Shown: positions 9,582-19,466, numbered from the stretch's first letter. The stretch is 64,000 nt of DNA from CAYUQT01 sp964596165 (GCA_964596165.1 CAZQTW010000008.1:67363-131362), one strand, 5' to 3'. Notes: generated by a model from the sequence alone, not told the origin. Program-made: numbers and translations.

Positions 9582-9721
9582 CGGTGGTGTCTCCTGTACG
9601 AGAAACGGGGTCAGACCAGGCCGGCGCCCGGTGAAGCGCGCATTCTATGACGGGGGCATCGGGCTGGGAAAGAGGTTGCGGGCACGGACCACCGAGGTTC
9701 TTCGATCGTCAGTTCGTTTTC

Positions 9722-9750
9722 TTGACGCGGACCACATCGGGTGTTATGGT
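9722..9750 (+). promoter_or_regulatory. Sigma70-type promoter of purF
   Basis: TTGACG (9722-9727), a 17-base spacer, then TATGGT (9745-9750). Transcription would begin near 9757, only about 20 bases before the purF start, leaving almost no leader and no obvious Shine-Dalgarno sequence. Confidence 0.6.
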
Positions 9751-9774
9751 GAGGGCTAGTTAGCCTGGATCGTC

Positions 9775-11205
9775 TTGGTGACGCCCGACGTCAAACATCA
9801 CTGCGGTCTCTTCGGCATCTACGGCGACCCCGAAGCCGTCGAAAAAACCTACCTTGCGCTGTACTCCCAGCAACATCGAGGACAGGAGTCCGCCGGGATT
9901 TGCACCAGCGACGGCACGGACATTGTGCGCTATGTCGGCATGGGGCTCGTGACGGATGTCTTTGATCGCCGCACGCTGGAGGAACTCCGTAACCCCATCG
10001 CCATCGGACACGTCCGCTATTCGACGACGGGCAGTGGTTGCGACGCCAACATTCAGCCGCTGTTGGTGACCTACAGCCGGGGGCAGATGGCCGTGGCCCA
10101 CAACGGTAATCTGGTCAATGCCAAGCTCTTGCGCGAGAGCTACGAAGATGCCGGCGCCATCTTCCAGACCACGTCGGACACCGAGGTGATCGTACATCTG
10201 ATGGCCAAGCCCGACCACATACGGCGCGAAGACACGATGGGCCACGTCCTGCGGCACTTGCAGGGCGCCTACAGCCTGGTATTTCTCTTTCCCGACAGTA
10301 TCGTGGCGGCTCGCGACCCTTACGGCGTTCGCCCATTGTGCCTCGGAAAGACGCCCGCCGGCGCCCCCGTGGTGGCCAGCGAGACCTGTGCGTTTGATAT
10401 CATCGATGCCGAGTACGTCCGTGACATCGAGCCGGGCGAAATCGTGACGCTCGACCGTCGTGGCATCAGCAGCCGCCCTTTCGTCGATCCGCGCGAGTGC
10501 CGCCCAAGCCACTGCATATTCGAGCATGTCTACTTCGCCGACCCCGCCAGCTCGGTCTTCGGTGAAAACGTGCATTTGGTTCGATTGGCGATGGGGCGCC
10601 AACTCGCGAAAGAGGCGCCCGCGGACGCCGATCTGGTCATTCCCGTTCCGAACTGTGCGCGGTGCGCGGCCATGGGTTACGGCGAACAATCGGGCATCCC
10701 CCGAGGTCGCGGCTTCACCACAAGTCACTACATCGGACGCAGCTTCATCATGCCCTCGCAGGGGCAACGGAACCTCGCCGTTAAGATGAAGCTGAACGTC
10801 ATCAAGGAGGTCGTTCGCGGCAAGCGACTTGTGGTGATCGAGGACTCCATCGTTCGCGGTACGACGACCCGTGGGAAGATGGGCGCGCTGCGGCAAGCGG
10901 GCGCCAAGGAGATCCACGTTCGGGTTGCCAGCCCACCGATCCGGCATCCCTGCTTCTACGGCATTGATTTCCCGGACGCCAACGAATTGGTTGCGAATCA
11001 GTGCGGCGGCAGCGTGGAAGCCATCCGGCAATACCTGGAGGTCGACTCGCTTCAGTACCTCTCGCTGGAGGGCATGCTGAGCTGCGTCAAGTCCGCCCCG
11101 GATCACTACTGCACGGCCTGCTTCAGCGGTAAGTATCCGATTGCCATCGACGAGCCCGTCAGCAAGTTCGCCCTCGAACGGCATCAACTGCGAATGTTCG
11201 AGTAA
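9775..11205 (+). CDS. purF: Amidophosphoribosyltransferase
   Basis: First step of purine synthesis: PRPP plus glutamine to phosphoribosylamine. It has an N-terminal Ntn glutaminase domain whose nucleophile is the Cys of HHCGLFGIYG (residue 10), so a 9-residue propeptide must be removed, as in the Bacillus subtilis type enzyme. The phosphoribosyltransferase domain has the PRPP loop VVIEDSIVRGTTT. Cysteines at SHCIFEHVYF, RHPCFYGID and YCTACFSGKYP match the four ligands of the B. subtilis 4Fe-4S cluster. Length (476) is normal. The start is TTG 9775 or GTG 9778; no clear ribosome site separates them. It stands alone, convergent with the cyclophilin gene. Confidence 0.95.
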   Translation: MVTPDVKHHCGLFGIYGDPEAVEKTYLALYSQQHRGQESAGICTSDGTDIVRYVGMGLVTDVFDRRTLEELRNPIAIGHVRYSTTGSGCDANIQPLLVTYSRGQMAVAHNGNLVNAKLLRESYEDAGAIFQTTSDTEVIVHLMAKPDHIRREDTMGHVLRHLQGAYSLVFLFPDSIVAARDPYGVRPLCLGKTPAGAPVVASETCAFDIIDAEYVRDIEPGEIVTLDRRGISSRPFVDPRECRPSHCIFEHVYFADPASSVFGENVHLVRLAMGRQLAKEAPADADLVIPVPNCARCAAMGYGEQSGIPRGRGFTTSHYIGRSFIMPSQGQRNLAVKMKLNVIKEVVRGKRLVVIEDSIVRGTTTRGKMGALRQAGAKEIHVRVASPPIRHPCFYGIDFPDANELVANQCGGSVEAIRQYLEVDSLQYLSLEGMLSCVKSAPDHYCTACFSGKYPIAIDEPVSKFALERHQLRMFE

Positions 11206-11340
11206 CGATGATCCGTGATTGTCCCGATGGGGCTCGGTTTCGTATCGCCATGCGCGGGAGCCATAGGTCGGCTCTGCCTTGTCCTGCCGGATCGGCCCGC
11301 CCCTATCGCTACCTCGCGCGTTCCGACACGCTTGTGCCGC

Positions 11341-12039
11341 TCACTCTATTCGGCTGACCCGTTGTATCACGACGTCCTGCTTGGGCACATCGCCGTGAGG
11401 ACCCACTTGTCCGGTCGGGACGGCCTTGATCTTGTCGACGGTGTCCATCCCCTCGACCACCTTGCCGAACACCGCGTAACCCCAACCGGATTGTCCCGGG
11501 TGGTCCAGGAAGCCGTTGTCGACGACGTTGATAAAGAACTGGGCCGTTGCCGAGTGGGGGTCGTTGGTCCGGGCCATCGCCAGCGTGCCCCGGAGGTTTT
11601 TCAGGCCGTTGGTCGCCTCGTTCTTGATCGGGGGCCGCGTCGTCCTCTTCTGCTTCATTCCCGGCTCCATTCCGCCGCCCTGAATCATGAACTTGGGGAT
11701 CACCCGGTGAAAAAGGGTCCCATTGTAGAACCCGGAATCCACGTAGGCCAGGAAGTTCTCGACGCTGATTGGCGCCTTCGCTCGATCGAGTTCAATCACG
11801 ATCTTGCCCATGGAGGTCTCCATGATCACTCGAGGGTGATCGTGGGCTTTGGCCGGCGACTGGCCCGGAGTGGCCGAGGGGGTAGTTGCGGGGGTACCTG
11901 CTGCCTTGGGTTGCTGGCTGGTCATACTCGTTTCCTTCGAAGGGGCCGTTGATTCCTTGCCGGGCGTCTCCTTACCCGAGTCGCAGGATACGAGCAGGAT
12001 CGCAAGGCAAACCGAACACAGAGCGCTGAGTCTGAACAT
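11341..12039 (-). CDS. Cyclophilin-type peptidyl-prolyl isomerase lipoprotein
   Basis: A 232-residue protein. The N-terminus is a lipoprotein signal (MFRLSALCSVCLAILLVSC, lipobox LVSC), then a Ser/Thr/Pro/Lys linker to about residue 70, then a bacterial cyclophilin domain: GKIVIELDRAKAPISVENF, FHRVIPKFMIQGGG, GTLAMARTNDPHSATAQFFIN and YAVFGKVVEGMDTVD. It would assist folding of exported proteins in the periplasm. Start chosen at 12039 because GGAGGTG lies nine bases upstream; the frame is open to 12198, but that longer form has no signal peptide at its start. Confidence 0.9.
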   Translation of the reverse strand: MFRLSALCSVCLAILLVSCDSGKETPGKESTAPSKETSMTSQQPKAAGTPATTPSATPGQSPAKAHDHPRVIMETSMGKIVIELDRAKAPISVENFLAYVDSGFYNGTLFHRVIPKFMIQGGGMEPGMKQKRTTRPPIKNEATNGLKNLRGTLAMARTNDPHSATAQFFINVVDNGFLDHPGQSGWGYAVFGKVVEGMDTVDKIKAVPTGQVGPHGDVPKQDVVIQRVSRIE

Positions 12040-12194
12040 CGCGATGACACCTCCATTCATCACTTGACGGACGAACGCCTTGCCCCTTTCCGGGCAAGGG
12101 AGTACACATTCAAGGGGGAGAAGATAGCACGGGTCGGCACGTTCGGCCACCCCTCCACGAGGGCATGTGATTCGAGCGATCGGTGCGCGCTCAC

Positions 12195-15100
12195 TCATTC
12201 ACGCACGACCAACGCATAGCGTCCTGATCCGACTGCGTATACGGCCGAGCCATCCTCCATCCGCAGAAATCGTACGCCTTCAGCCGTGCCGGCTGAGCGA
12301 CCGCCTTCGGTTACCGCGCTCGCGGATTTCGCCGGCACATAGACCGTGGCCGTGGTGTTTGCCGGAATGGTTACGTCGATCGTCAACACGCCCTTCTCAC
12401 GCCTCCAGTGAACGCCGATTTCACCGTGGATGGACGTGTAGGTTCCCTTGACCCATGTCAGGTCGCCCACGACGTGGGGTTTAATGATGACTCTGCTGAA
12501 TCCGGGTCCTTGGGGGTCGGGGCAAATGCCCACATGGTACTTGTAGAACCATTCCTCGATATGCCCAAGCATGAAGTGATTCTGCGAGAGTTCCCGTCTC
12601 GCGTCCCACGATTCGATGAGCGACGTGGCACCCTTGGCAATCTGATACCCGTACCCGGGCTGATCGGTCTGCCGGGTCATGTCGAAGACGACATCCGACC
12701 GGCCGTTGCCGGCCAGCGCGAGCAGGAGGAACTGGTGGCCGACATCGCCCGCGGTCGGGCGGTTGCCGTGGGCGCGGACATCCTTCACGATGTGCTCGAC
12801 GATCTTCGGAACGACCTTGGGTTCCGCCAAGCCCAGGACCACGGCCATCGCGTTCGCGCACTGACTGCCCGTGGCGTACCGGCCGGTATCCGCCTTAAAG
12901 TACGTGCGATTGAACGCATCGCGGACGTTCTTGCCCAACTCGGCCCACTTGCGGGCGTCGTCGGTTTTGCCGAGCAGCTTGGCTACCTTCTCCAAAATGA
13001 TGATGTCGTAGTAGTACGTGGCGGTGGCCGTCACGCCTTTCGGGGTGAGCTGCGATTCACCCGGCGGATTCGGCCCGATATCACACCAGTCGCCCAGGCC
13101 ATGCGAGACGATGTGGTCCTTCGCCTTGCTCGATAGGTAATCGACGTAGCGACACATCCCGGCATAGTGGTCCCGAAGGATCTGAGTGTCGCCGTACATT
13201 TGATAGACGTACCATGGGGCGATGACGTAGGCACTGCCCCATTCCGGCGAGTCGCGGAAGCCGCCGCTGAACACGGTGTATTCCGGTGCGATGTCCGGCA
13301 CCATGCCGTTATCGAGTTGGGCCTCGGCCATGTCGCGCAGGATCTTGGTGTACAGCGCGGGCACATCGTAGTTGTACATCACACCGGGGCCCATCAGGTG
13401 AGCCTCTTCCAGCCAGCCCAGCTTCTCGCGATGCGGGCAGTCGGTGAGCACGCTCTGCATGTTGCTGCGGATCGCCCAGACGATGATCTCGTGGATCTTG
13501 TTGAACAACGGATTCGAGCACGAGAACTCACCCGTCGGTGCTGCCGCGGCGTGCGTCACCTGGCCCTGGAGATCCACGATGAGCGGCCTGGCGGAGGGTC
13601 CCGACGCCTGAGCGGGGTCGCGGGTCGCGCCTTCCACCTGGACGTATCGGAACCCCGTGTAGGTGAATCGCGGGCTCCAGGTCTCGACGTCCTCTCCTTT
13701 CAGCGTGTAGCTGAAACAGACGGGTGCGCCTGACGATCGTTGGTCGGCCATGCCCGTGTCGCTGAGCAGCTCGGAGGTGATGAGCTTGACCGTCGCGCCT
13801 TCCGGTCCCTTGATGGATATCTGAGGTCGTCCCGATGCGTTTTGTCCGAGGTCGTAGACGAAGATGCCGGGCTTGGGCTCGGTAACCTTGATGGGTTTTC
13901 GCATCTGGATGACCTTGATCGGCGGCGCCATCGAGGCGGCCAGAGCGCCGCCCGGCCCCTCCGTCGCCCTCACCGGGTTCCAGGACGAATCGTCAAACCC
14001 CGGTCGATCCCAGTTCGGTTTCTCCAGTCGAGCGTCGTAGTCCTCTCCGCCGTACACGCAGGAGAAGACGATCGGTCCCGTCGCCGCCTTCCAAGAACCG
14101 TCGCTCACAATCACGTCACCGGTTCCGTCGTTGTATTCCAAGTGAAGCTGGAGGATGAACTTGGGTGGTCCGAACGACCCGAGAAACTTGACGTATCGAC
14201 CGCCGGTGACGTTGTACATGCCGTTGCCGAGCATTACGCCGATGGCGTTTGCGCCTTGGTTGACCCGACCGGTAACATCGTACGTTGTGTAAAGGCACCG
14301 TTTGCGGTAGTTCGTCCAGCCGGGGTCGAGTTCCCGATCGCCTACCTTCCCCCCATTGAGGCGGAGTTCGTAGAATCCCAGTCCGCAGATGTAGACGGTC
14401 GCTCGAGCCACGGCCTTGGATACCGAGAAATCGCGGCGAAACAGGGACAAGGGGGGAGTCGGGCAGGTCGGTGTCTTCCAGGGTTCCATGCCGACTTTAC
14501 CAAGAGGCTTGGCCGAAGCCCAGTTGGAATCGTCAAAGCCCACCGCAAGCCAGTCGGCTCGCTCCTTGTCGGCTGCCTTCCAGCTCTCGTCAATGCGAAC
14601 CACCACTTGTGGAGCATCCCTGTAATCAACAACGAGCTTGCCGGCCAATCCGGCGGGATTCGGCGCCGAACCTTCGTTCGTCGCCGCCACGGCGAAGACA
14701 TTCGGACCCGGCTTCAGAAGCGGGCGCACGTCGAAAACGGTGGTACTGGTCCAGTTGTTGTTGATCTTTCCGGCCTCCTTTCCATTGACGAAGAGCGTGC
14801 AGCGGTTGTCGACGGCCATCAGAAGACGGGCTGCCAGGACGGTTCGGTCGGCCGGCAGCTCCACCTTTCGCCGGAAGAGCCGGGTTCCGGGAGGCGCGGC
14901 CTTGGCCGGGTCGCCTTCGGGAAACCAGACCCATTGGCAATCCGCCAACGTCGGCTGGTCCGACAATTCCCGGGTAATCCATCTCGCCGTCCAGTCCGTG
15001 GAGGCTGTCAGGCCCATGGACCAATGCGCGGGCGAGCTCCACGGCGAGGGGTTGTGATTCCTGTCCCACGATCGAACCTTCCACCAGCATTCTTGTCTCG

Positions 15101-15419
15101 ATGCGAGGGGCTTGCCGGCGTAAACGACGTGAGTCGTCCGGTTCGTGCTTACCTTGCCCGAATCCCAGAGGTCGCCCCGATCCGTCTTCAGCGCATCCTG
15201 ACTGTTGGCCACGAGGATCTGATAGGCCGTCTGGGTTTGCGCACGCTGGCCTGATTCCAGCGTCCAACTAAGTCGAGGCCGGCCGACGTCGATGCCCAGT
15301 GGGTCAACAAGGTATTCGCACCGGAGTCCCACAGACTTCAGGCCGCCGGGGGCAGCGCAACTGCCGACTACCGTTCCCACCACAAGGAGCACACCTGTCG
15401 CGAATGCATGCCTCTTCAT
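12195..15419 (-). CDS. Alpha-L-rhamnosidase (GH78)
   Basis: A 1074-residue enzyme that releases terminal L-rhamnose from polysaccharides or glycosides. It begins with a lipoprotein-type signal (VVGSC at about residues 17-21), then the rhamnosidase Fn3-like domain (VGLRCEYLVDPLGIDVGRPRLSWTL), the N-terminal and concanavalin-like beta domains, and the (alpha/alpha)6 barrel with DCPHREKLGWLEEAH (general acid region) and SPEWGSAYVIAPWYVYQMYGD. The C-terminal domain carries HGEIGVHWRREKG. An additional inserted sandwich is visible at about residues 165-300. Last gene of the minus-strand operon 18303-12195 with an SGNH hydrolase and a GHL10-like protein; gap to the gene before is 46 bases. Confidence 0.92.
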   Translation of the reverse strand: MKRHAFATGVLLVVGTVVGSCAAPGGLKSVGLRCEYLVDPLGIDVGRPRLSWTLESGQRAQTQTAYQILVANSQDALKTDRGDLWDSGKVSTNRTTHVVYAGKPLASRQECWWKVRSWDRNHNPSPWSSPAHWSMGLTASTDWTARWITRELSDQPTLADCQWVWFPEGDPAKAAPPGTRLFRRKVELPADRTVLAARLLMAVDNRCTLFVNGKEAGKINNNWTSTTVFDVRPLLKPGPNVFAVAATNEGSAPNPAGLAGKLVVDYRDAPQVVVRIDESWKAADKERADWLAVGFDDSNWASAKPLGKVGMEPWKTPTCPTPPLSLFRRDFSVSKAVARATVYICGLGFYELRLNGGKVGDRELDPGWTNYRKRCLYTTYDVTGRVNQGANAIGVMLGNGMYNVTGGRYVKFLGSFGPPKFILQLHLEYNDGTGDVIVSDGSWKAATGPIVFSCVYGGEDYDARLEKPNWDRPGFDDSSWNPVRATEGPGGALAASMAPPIKVIQMRKPIKVTEPKPGIFVYDLGQNASGRPQISIKGPEGATVKLITSELLSDTGMADQRSSGAPVCFSYTLKGEDVETWSPRFTYTGFRYVQVEGATRDPAQASGPSARPLIVDLQGQVTHAAAAPTGEFSCSNPLFNKIHEIIVWAIRSNMQSVLTDCPHREKLGWLEEAHLMGPGVMYNYDVPALYTKILRDMAEAQLDNGMVPDIAPEYTVFSGGFRDSPEWGSAYVIAPWYVYQMYGDTQILRDHYAGMCRYVDYLSSKAKDHIVSHGLGDWCDIGPNPPGESQLTPKGVTATATYYYDIIILEKVAKLLGKTDDARKWAELGKNVRDAFNRTYFKADTGRYATGSQCANAMAVVLGLAEPKVVPKIVEHIVKDVRAHGNRPTAGDVGHQFLLLALAGNGRSDVVFDMTRQTDQPGYGYQIAKGATSLIESWDARRELSQNHFMLGHIEEWFYKYHVGICPDPQGPGFSRVIIKPHVVGDLTWVKGTYTSIHGEIGVHWRREKGVLTIDVTIPANTTATVYVPAKSASAVTEGGRSAGTAEGVRFLRMEDGSAVYAVGSGRYALVVRE

Positions 15420-15465
15420 CTTCGGTCTCCGTCGAAAACGTCCCTGAGCTTTTCCAGGGCCGGGT

Positions 15466-16965
15466 TCAATACCACACTCCCAGGTCCAACCTTACCACGC
15501 TGAGATCCGTCTTGCCGATGTTGGTCACCACAATCGCGTTGTCTCCGGGCTTCAGCACCGTAGGCGGCACTATGAAGACCCGACACGTGTCCGGGTTCGG
15601 CTCGCGGCTCAGCAGATCCTTGTCCATGAACGCCATGAAGATGTTCGCCGACGACGGCCTTCGCGGATTGGCAAGTGCGGCTCCGTTGATCGACACGCCA
15701 ACCTCCGGTCCTCCTGCGATCAACAGCAGCGCCCGCGAGACGGGTAGGGCGGCGGCGGGCAGCCTCAGCGAAAGATCGACCGACTTGCCTGCCGGAACCG
15801 GCCTCGGCAGCGGCGTGGGCGGGTCGACATGCGATCGGTGGGTATTTGTTACCAGCGTATACAGTGCAGGCTTGCACCGAGTCTTGACCGGGTCGTCGAG
15901 GTCGGCGATCCATTCATAGGGCTGATCGGCCAGGTACTCCGTCCAGCAGGGGAAATTGAACAGGTTCAAACCGTCGGCGCCTTGGTCGTACACGCCCATC
16001 GCCCAGCCCCGGTACGACTCGAGCGTGTGACACCGGCCGCTATGGTTCATGTCGGTTCCGGCGTAGATCGGAACCGGGTTTGAGTTCATGAGCTTGCGGA
16101 ATTCTTGGATCGGGATAACGGTGTCGCACGACAGGAACGGCGCCGGCGTCAGGAAGTCGATGAGCTTCAGCTTCGCCCATTCGGCGAGGTCGAGCCCCAT
16201 CTTGCGGCAACCGTTGGGTGTCGTCGGCACGCGCGCGGACAGCAGAATCCGCTTGTTCCGACGAGCACCGAGCTCATCCAGCATCTTCCGAACCGACAGC
16301 GTGAACTCGGTGATGCTGCCCCGCTTGGTCCATATCTCGTCGCCCTGGCCCGACAGATGCCGCGGGAATCGCATCCAGTCGAGCTGGAACCCGTCAACAT
16401 CATATCGGTTGGCCATATCGGCCAGGCTGCTCAAGACATAGGCTCGCACCTCAGGCCGCGAATAGTCGAGGCAGTAGGACATCCAATCGGCCTTGTTGTT
16501 CTTCACCTCGTCTACGCCGACAACGCAATCGGGATGCTTCTTCCGAAAGCCGCTGATGTTCCAGTCGTCCTTGTCGTTGGCATTGTGCACGTCGTTCATG
16601 CGATAGGTAATGAAGACCTCTTTGCCAGCCTTTCGGAGATACTCAAAGAACTTTCCGGGCGGATCCTCGCCTCGGGCGATGGCGGCGTTCAGTGCCGGAG
16701 CCATCCTCGCCGGCACGACCTCGCCGACCTTACAGGGATAGTAGAACGTCCCTGCGCCTAGGCAGACCAGATAGGTCGTTACGGACTTCGGACACTGATC
16801 CGCTGCCCACCTGAGATCATCATCCGTCAGCGTCTTCATCCAGAAGAGGTTGGATCCGTCGTTATCGATGATGAAGCGCCTATGCACCTCGGCGACCGAC
16901 GGGCTTGCTGTCGTCGCCAGTATAAGAAGGACCAGATAGGATCGCGCGGTTCGGGTGATGCTCAT
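15466..16965 (-). CDS. Secreted GHL10-like TIM-barrel protein
   Basis: A 499-residue protein with a signal peptide (about residues 1-25, ending SPSVAEV). The central part has TIM-barrel features seen in glycosyl-hydrolase-like 10 proteins: FEYLRKAGKEVFITYRMNDVHN, then YDVDGFQLDWMRFPRHL with an Asp at the strand end, then DFLTPAPFLSCD and GADGLNLFNFPCW. A C-terminal beta domain of about 110 residues follows (LLIAGGPEVGVSINGAAL, FIVPPTVLKPGDNAIVVTN), probably carbohydrate binding. The gene starts 15 bases after the SGNH hydrolase stop, with AGGAGG in the gap overlapping that stop. Presumed polysaccharide hydrolase; substrate unknown. Confidence 0.65.
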   Translation of the reverse strand: MSITRTARSYLVLLILATTASPSVAEVHRRFIIDNDGSNLFWMKTLTDDDLRWAADQCPKSVTTYLVCLGAGTFYYPCKVGEVVPARMAPALNAAIARGEDPPGKFFEYLRKAGKEVFITYRMNDVHNANDKDDWNISGFRKKHPDCVVGVDEVKNNKADWMSYCLDYSRPEVRAYVLSSLADMANRYDVDGFQLDWMRFPRHLSGQGDEIWTKRGSITEFTLSVRKMLDELGARRNKRILLSARVPTTPNGCRKMGLDLAEWAKLKLIDFLTPAPFLSCDTVIPIQEFRKLMNSNPVPIYAGTDMNHSGRCHTLESYRGWAMGVYDQGADGLNLFNFPCWTEYLADQPYEWIADLDDPVKTRCKPALYTLVTNTHRSHVDPPTPLPRPVPAGKSVDLSLRLPAAALPVSRALLLIAGGPEVGVSINGAALANPRRPSSANIFMAFMDKDLLSREPNPDTCRVFIVPPTVLKPGDNAIVVTNIGKTDLSVVRLDLGVWY

Positions 16966-16980
16966 TGGCGTTGCTTCCTC

Positions 16981-18303
16981 CTATTTGATCAACTCACCGA
17001 TGATCAGCACTCCCCCCGCTCGTACGCAAGTTCCGTCGTACTTCTTGGGGTTCGAGCGGCTTTCTCCGACGATGCTGCGGTCCGGCTGCTTCGCGTCGAT
17101 CTCGATCCTGACCGTGTGGACCTCATCCTTCAATCCTGATGCGATTTCAAGGGTAGCGATCCGATGATACGAGCAGTACTGGTCGAACCTTGGCCGCGGC
17201 GGATGTGCCTTGCCGTCGACGATGCAGACGACTTGGGCGCCGTCAGGCCCGACCAAGTCGTATAGCCTTACGAGGGTGCCCCGGAACTTGAAGGAAATCG
17301 TCTCGCCCGGTTTGGTCGCCTCCCAGATTTCGGACATGCGGCCATGAAATGCCCCGCCCAACCCGCCGGTGGCCGGCAGCTTCCGCCAGCCCTTGCTGAA
17401 CATCCATGGCTCCATGGGCAGAAGGCGGGCGCCCTCCCAATTGTCCGGCATAAACGGCTCACCCGGCTTGTGCGGACCGGCCCGTGGTGCCTGCATCATC
17501 TTGGTCATCGCGTCGGCGATGACCTCCAGGAAGATCTGGTGGCCGGCGTCATGCGGATGAACACCATCATTGGAGAAGATGATCTTTTCCTTGCCGGCGG
17601 GCGCCTCCTTTTCGACTTGGGTGTGTGCTCGCGGCGTGAAGATCAGTTTTCCTTCGCGGGCCATTTGGACCACGCGAAGGGCCACGTTGATCGACGGGAT
17701 GCCATAGTGGTCGGCCACGTATTCGTGCGCCGCAACGGATGGCGGGCAGCGACCGTCCGCAAGGTCGACCTCAAAGCCGTTTTCGTACGTGTAGATGAAA
17801 CAGATGTCGATCGTCGGGTCGGTCCGCCACGTTTGCCGGACAATGCCCTCCATGCCGCGCCAGATCCGTTCGGCCGGCGCGCCGGCGTCGTTGACGGCGA
17901 ACTCTACGAAGAGCAGATCGGGTCTGTGATCGAGGACATCCTGACGGAGCCGAAAGACTCCCAGATCAGAGCCGGTGCCGCCGATCGCTGCGTGAATCTG
18001 TTCCACCTTCGCCTGCGGGAACGTCTTGCGGAACCAATCCAGCGTCTTGGGTCGCCAGCCTTCGGCCTGCGTGATGCTGCCACCGAGATAGGCGATACGA
18101 ACCTCCTTGCTCTGTTTCAGCTTCGTGAGAACGTTGCCGAGGCCGCCGCGCTCCCGAAACAGCTCAGTGGGGACCTGTCGGGTTGAGGGCGTGACGCCCC
18201 TTGTTTCCCCGGCCGAGGTTTCGACGAGTGCAGTGCCAAACAGAATCGTCCCCACGGCCATCGCAAGCCGGAGCGGGATCGAACACAAGCGAAATGACAC
18301 CAT
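16981..18303 (-). CDS. Secreted SGNH/GDSL-type esterase
   Basis: A 440-residue protein with a signal peptide in the first 30 residues. All four SGNH blocks are visible: Ser in YLGGSITQAEGW, Gly in AAIGGTGSDLG, Asn in EFAVNDAG, and Asp-His in SNDGVHPHDAGH. A beta-rich domain of about 150 residues follows from about residue 290 (FKFRGTLVRLYDLVGPDGAQV). Such enzymes remove acetyl groups from plant or algal polysaccharides, which fits its position as first gene of the operon with the GHL10-like protein and GH78 rhamnosidase. Start 18303 has AGGAGG upstream. Confidence 0.8.
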   Translation of the reverse strand: MVSFRLCSIPLRLAMAVGTILFGTALVETSAGETRGVTPSTRQVPTELFRERGGLGNVLTKLKQSKEVRIAYLGGSITQAEGWRPKTLDWFRKTFPQAKVEQIHAAIGGTGSDLGVFRLRQDVLDHRPDLLFVEFAVNDAGAPAERIWRGMEGIVRQTWRTDPTIDICFIYTYENGFEVDLADGRCPPSVAAHEYVADHYGIPSINVALRVVQMAREGKLIFTPRAHTQVEKEAPAGKEKIIFSNDGVHPHDAGHQIFLEVIADAMTKMMQAPRAGPHKPGEPFMPDNWEGARLLPMEPWMFSKGWRKLPATGGLGGAFHGRMSEIWEATKPGETISFKFRGTLVRLYDLVGPDGAQVVCIVDGKAHPPRPRFDQYCSYHRIATLEIASGLKDEVHTVRIEIDAKQPDRSIVGESRSNPKKYDGTCVRAGGVLIIGELIK

Positions 18304-18456
18304 AGCGCCGCCTCCTGATGAAATCGCGAGCGTATCTTAGCGAAGGGGCGTGTTGGCTGCATCTATTCCTCCCCGGGGGTCCGACCCTTGGCATGGCTGA
18401 CCTGCATGTGCGAGAATACGTTACGGGGCTGCAGTCCTGGGGAGTGGAGAACGGCT

Positions 18457-19455
18457 ATGGGAACGAAACACTTGTCGGACCGAATGGCTTTGTTGCGTCA
18501 AGCGCGCGATGTCGCGGTTTTGGTGGTTGCCCTCTCCTGTTGTGGAGTCATGCCCGCTCAGGCGGCCGATGCGGAGAAGGGCAAGTCGTCGAGCGTGCTA
18601 AAAGTCGTATCTTACAACGTTCAATTCCTGCCCGCCGGGGCCTCGATCGTCAACAAACGGAAGGATCCTGAGTATCGGGCTCGAACGCTCGCAAGGCGGC
18701 TGGCGGCTTATGATATCATCGGGCTCAACGAGACGTTCCACGACAAACACCGAGAGATACTCATGGGCGAATTTCGAAAGACCATCGGCGAAGGATGCAG
18801 CATACTGATCGCGCCTCAACCCACGGACGGTCGCTTCAACAGCGGTCTGGCGATCGTCAGCCCGCTACCGTTCCTGGAAACGCATGTCCTGACCTACAGC
18901 GTCGGGAGCAGTCCGAGACAATACGGCATCTTCGCGGATGGGTTTGCGGCCAAGGGTGCCCTCCATGCCCGCGTGGCCCGCGGTGCGACGAGGCAAAGTG
19001 AGTTCGTCGATGTCTTCGTCACGCACCTGGACAGTAAGGACGCTCAGGTGCGGCAGGTTCAATACGAAGAGCTGGGGAAATTCGTCGGACAGCACAGCGA
19101 TGCCAAGCAGCCCACGTTGATCATGGGAGACATGAACACCCGCGGCAATCCCCCGTACATGCAGAATCCGAGCTCGGCCTACCACATCATGCTGGCCTCC
19201 TATCAGAAGGGCCGGCCCGGGGCGCCCATTATCGATCTCTGGCCGCACCTGAACTCGGGGCAGGGCGGTACCGGCGAGCCGGGTGATCAGGACCACAGCG
19301 GTCGCATCGACTACATCCTGCTGTCCAACCCGGTCAAAGGCGGCTGCAAGCTGGAGCCCCTGACGGCCAGAGTGAACCCCTTCCTCGACGACCGCGTGGT
19401 CTCCCTGTCCGATCACTCGGCCGTGGAGGCCGAACTTCGCTGGCGATCGCGGTGA
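18457..19455 (+). CDS. Secreted endonuclease/exonuclease/phosphatase-fold protein
   Basis: A 332-residue protein; start at ATG 18457 with GGAGTGGAG upstream. Hydrophobic segment ending MPAQAAD (about residues 20-42) looks like a signal peptide. Family motifs of the DNase I / sphingomyelinase fold are present: VVSYNVQFLPAG, IGLNETFHD, SGLAIVSPLPF, VFVTHLDSKDAQVRQVQYEEL, LIMGDMNT, GRIDYILLS and LSDHSAVEAEL. The set of Asn, Glu, Asp and His catalytic residues is therefore complete. It most resembles neutral sphingomyelinase/phosphodiesterase-like secreted members; the substrate cannot be told. Convergent with the diguanylate cyclase gene, 11 bases apart. Confidence 0.8.
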   Translation: MGTKHLSDRMALLRQARDVAVLVVALSCCGVMPAQAADAEKGKSSSVLKVVSYNVQFLPAGASIVNKRKDPEYRARTLARRLAAYDIIGLNETFHDKHREILMGEFRKTIGEGCSILIAPQPTDGRFNSGLAIVSPLPFLETHVLTYSVGSSPRQYGIFADGFAAKGALHARVARGATRQSEFVDVFVTHLDSKDAQVRQVQYEELGKFVGQHSDAKQPTLIMGDMNTRGNPPYMQNPSSAYHIMLASYQKGRPGAPIIDLWPHLNSGQGGTGEPGDQDHSGRIDYILLSNPVKGGCKLEPLTARVNPFLDDRVVSLSDHSAVEAELRWRSR

Positions 19456-19466
19456 AATGACTCGCG

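Noticed and set aside
9760..11187. Long minus-strand open frame of 475 codons opposite purF
   Set aside because: It mirrors purF codon structure, has no ribosome site and no family likeness; GC-rich third positions create such antisense frames.
12040..12198. Longer N-terminus for the cyclophilin lipoprotein
   Set aside because: It would place the lipoprotein signal 53 residues inside the protein and overlaps the GH78 stop; the GGAGGTG site fits start 12039.
13740..15254. Plus-strand open frame of 504 codons opposite the GH78 gene
   Set aside because: Antisense of a well-supported GH78 rhamnosidase; translated sequence is low-quality and Val/Arg-rich.
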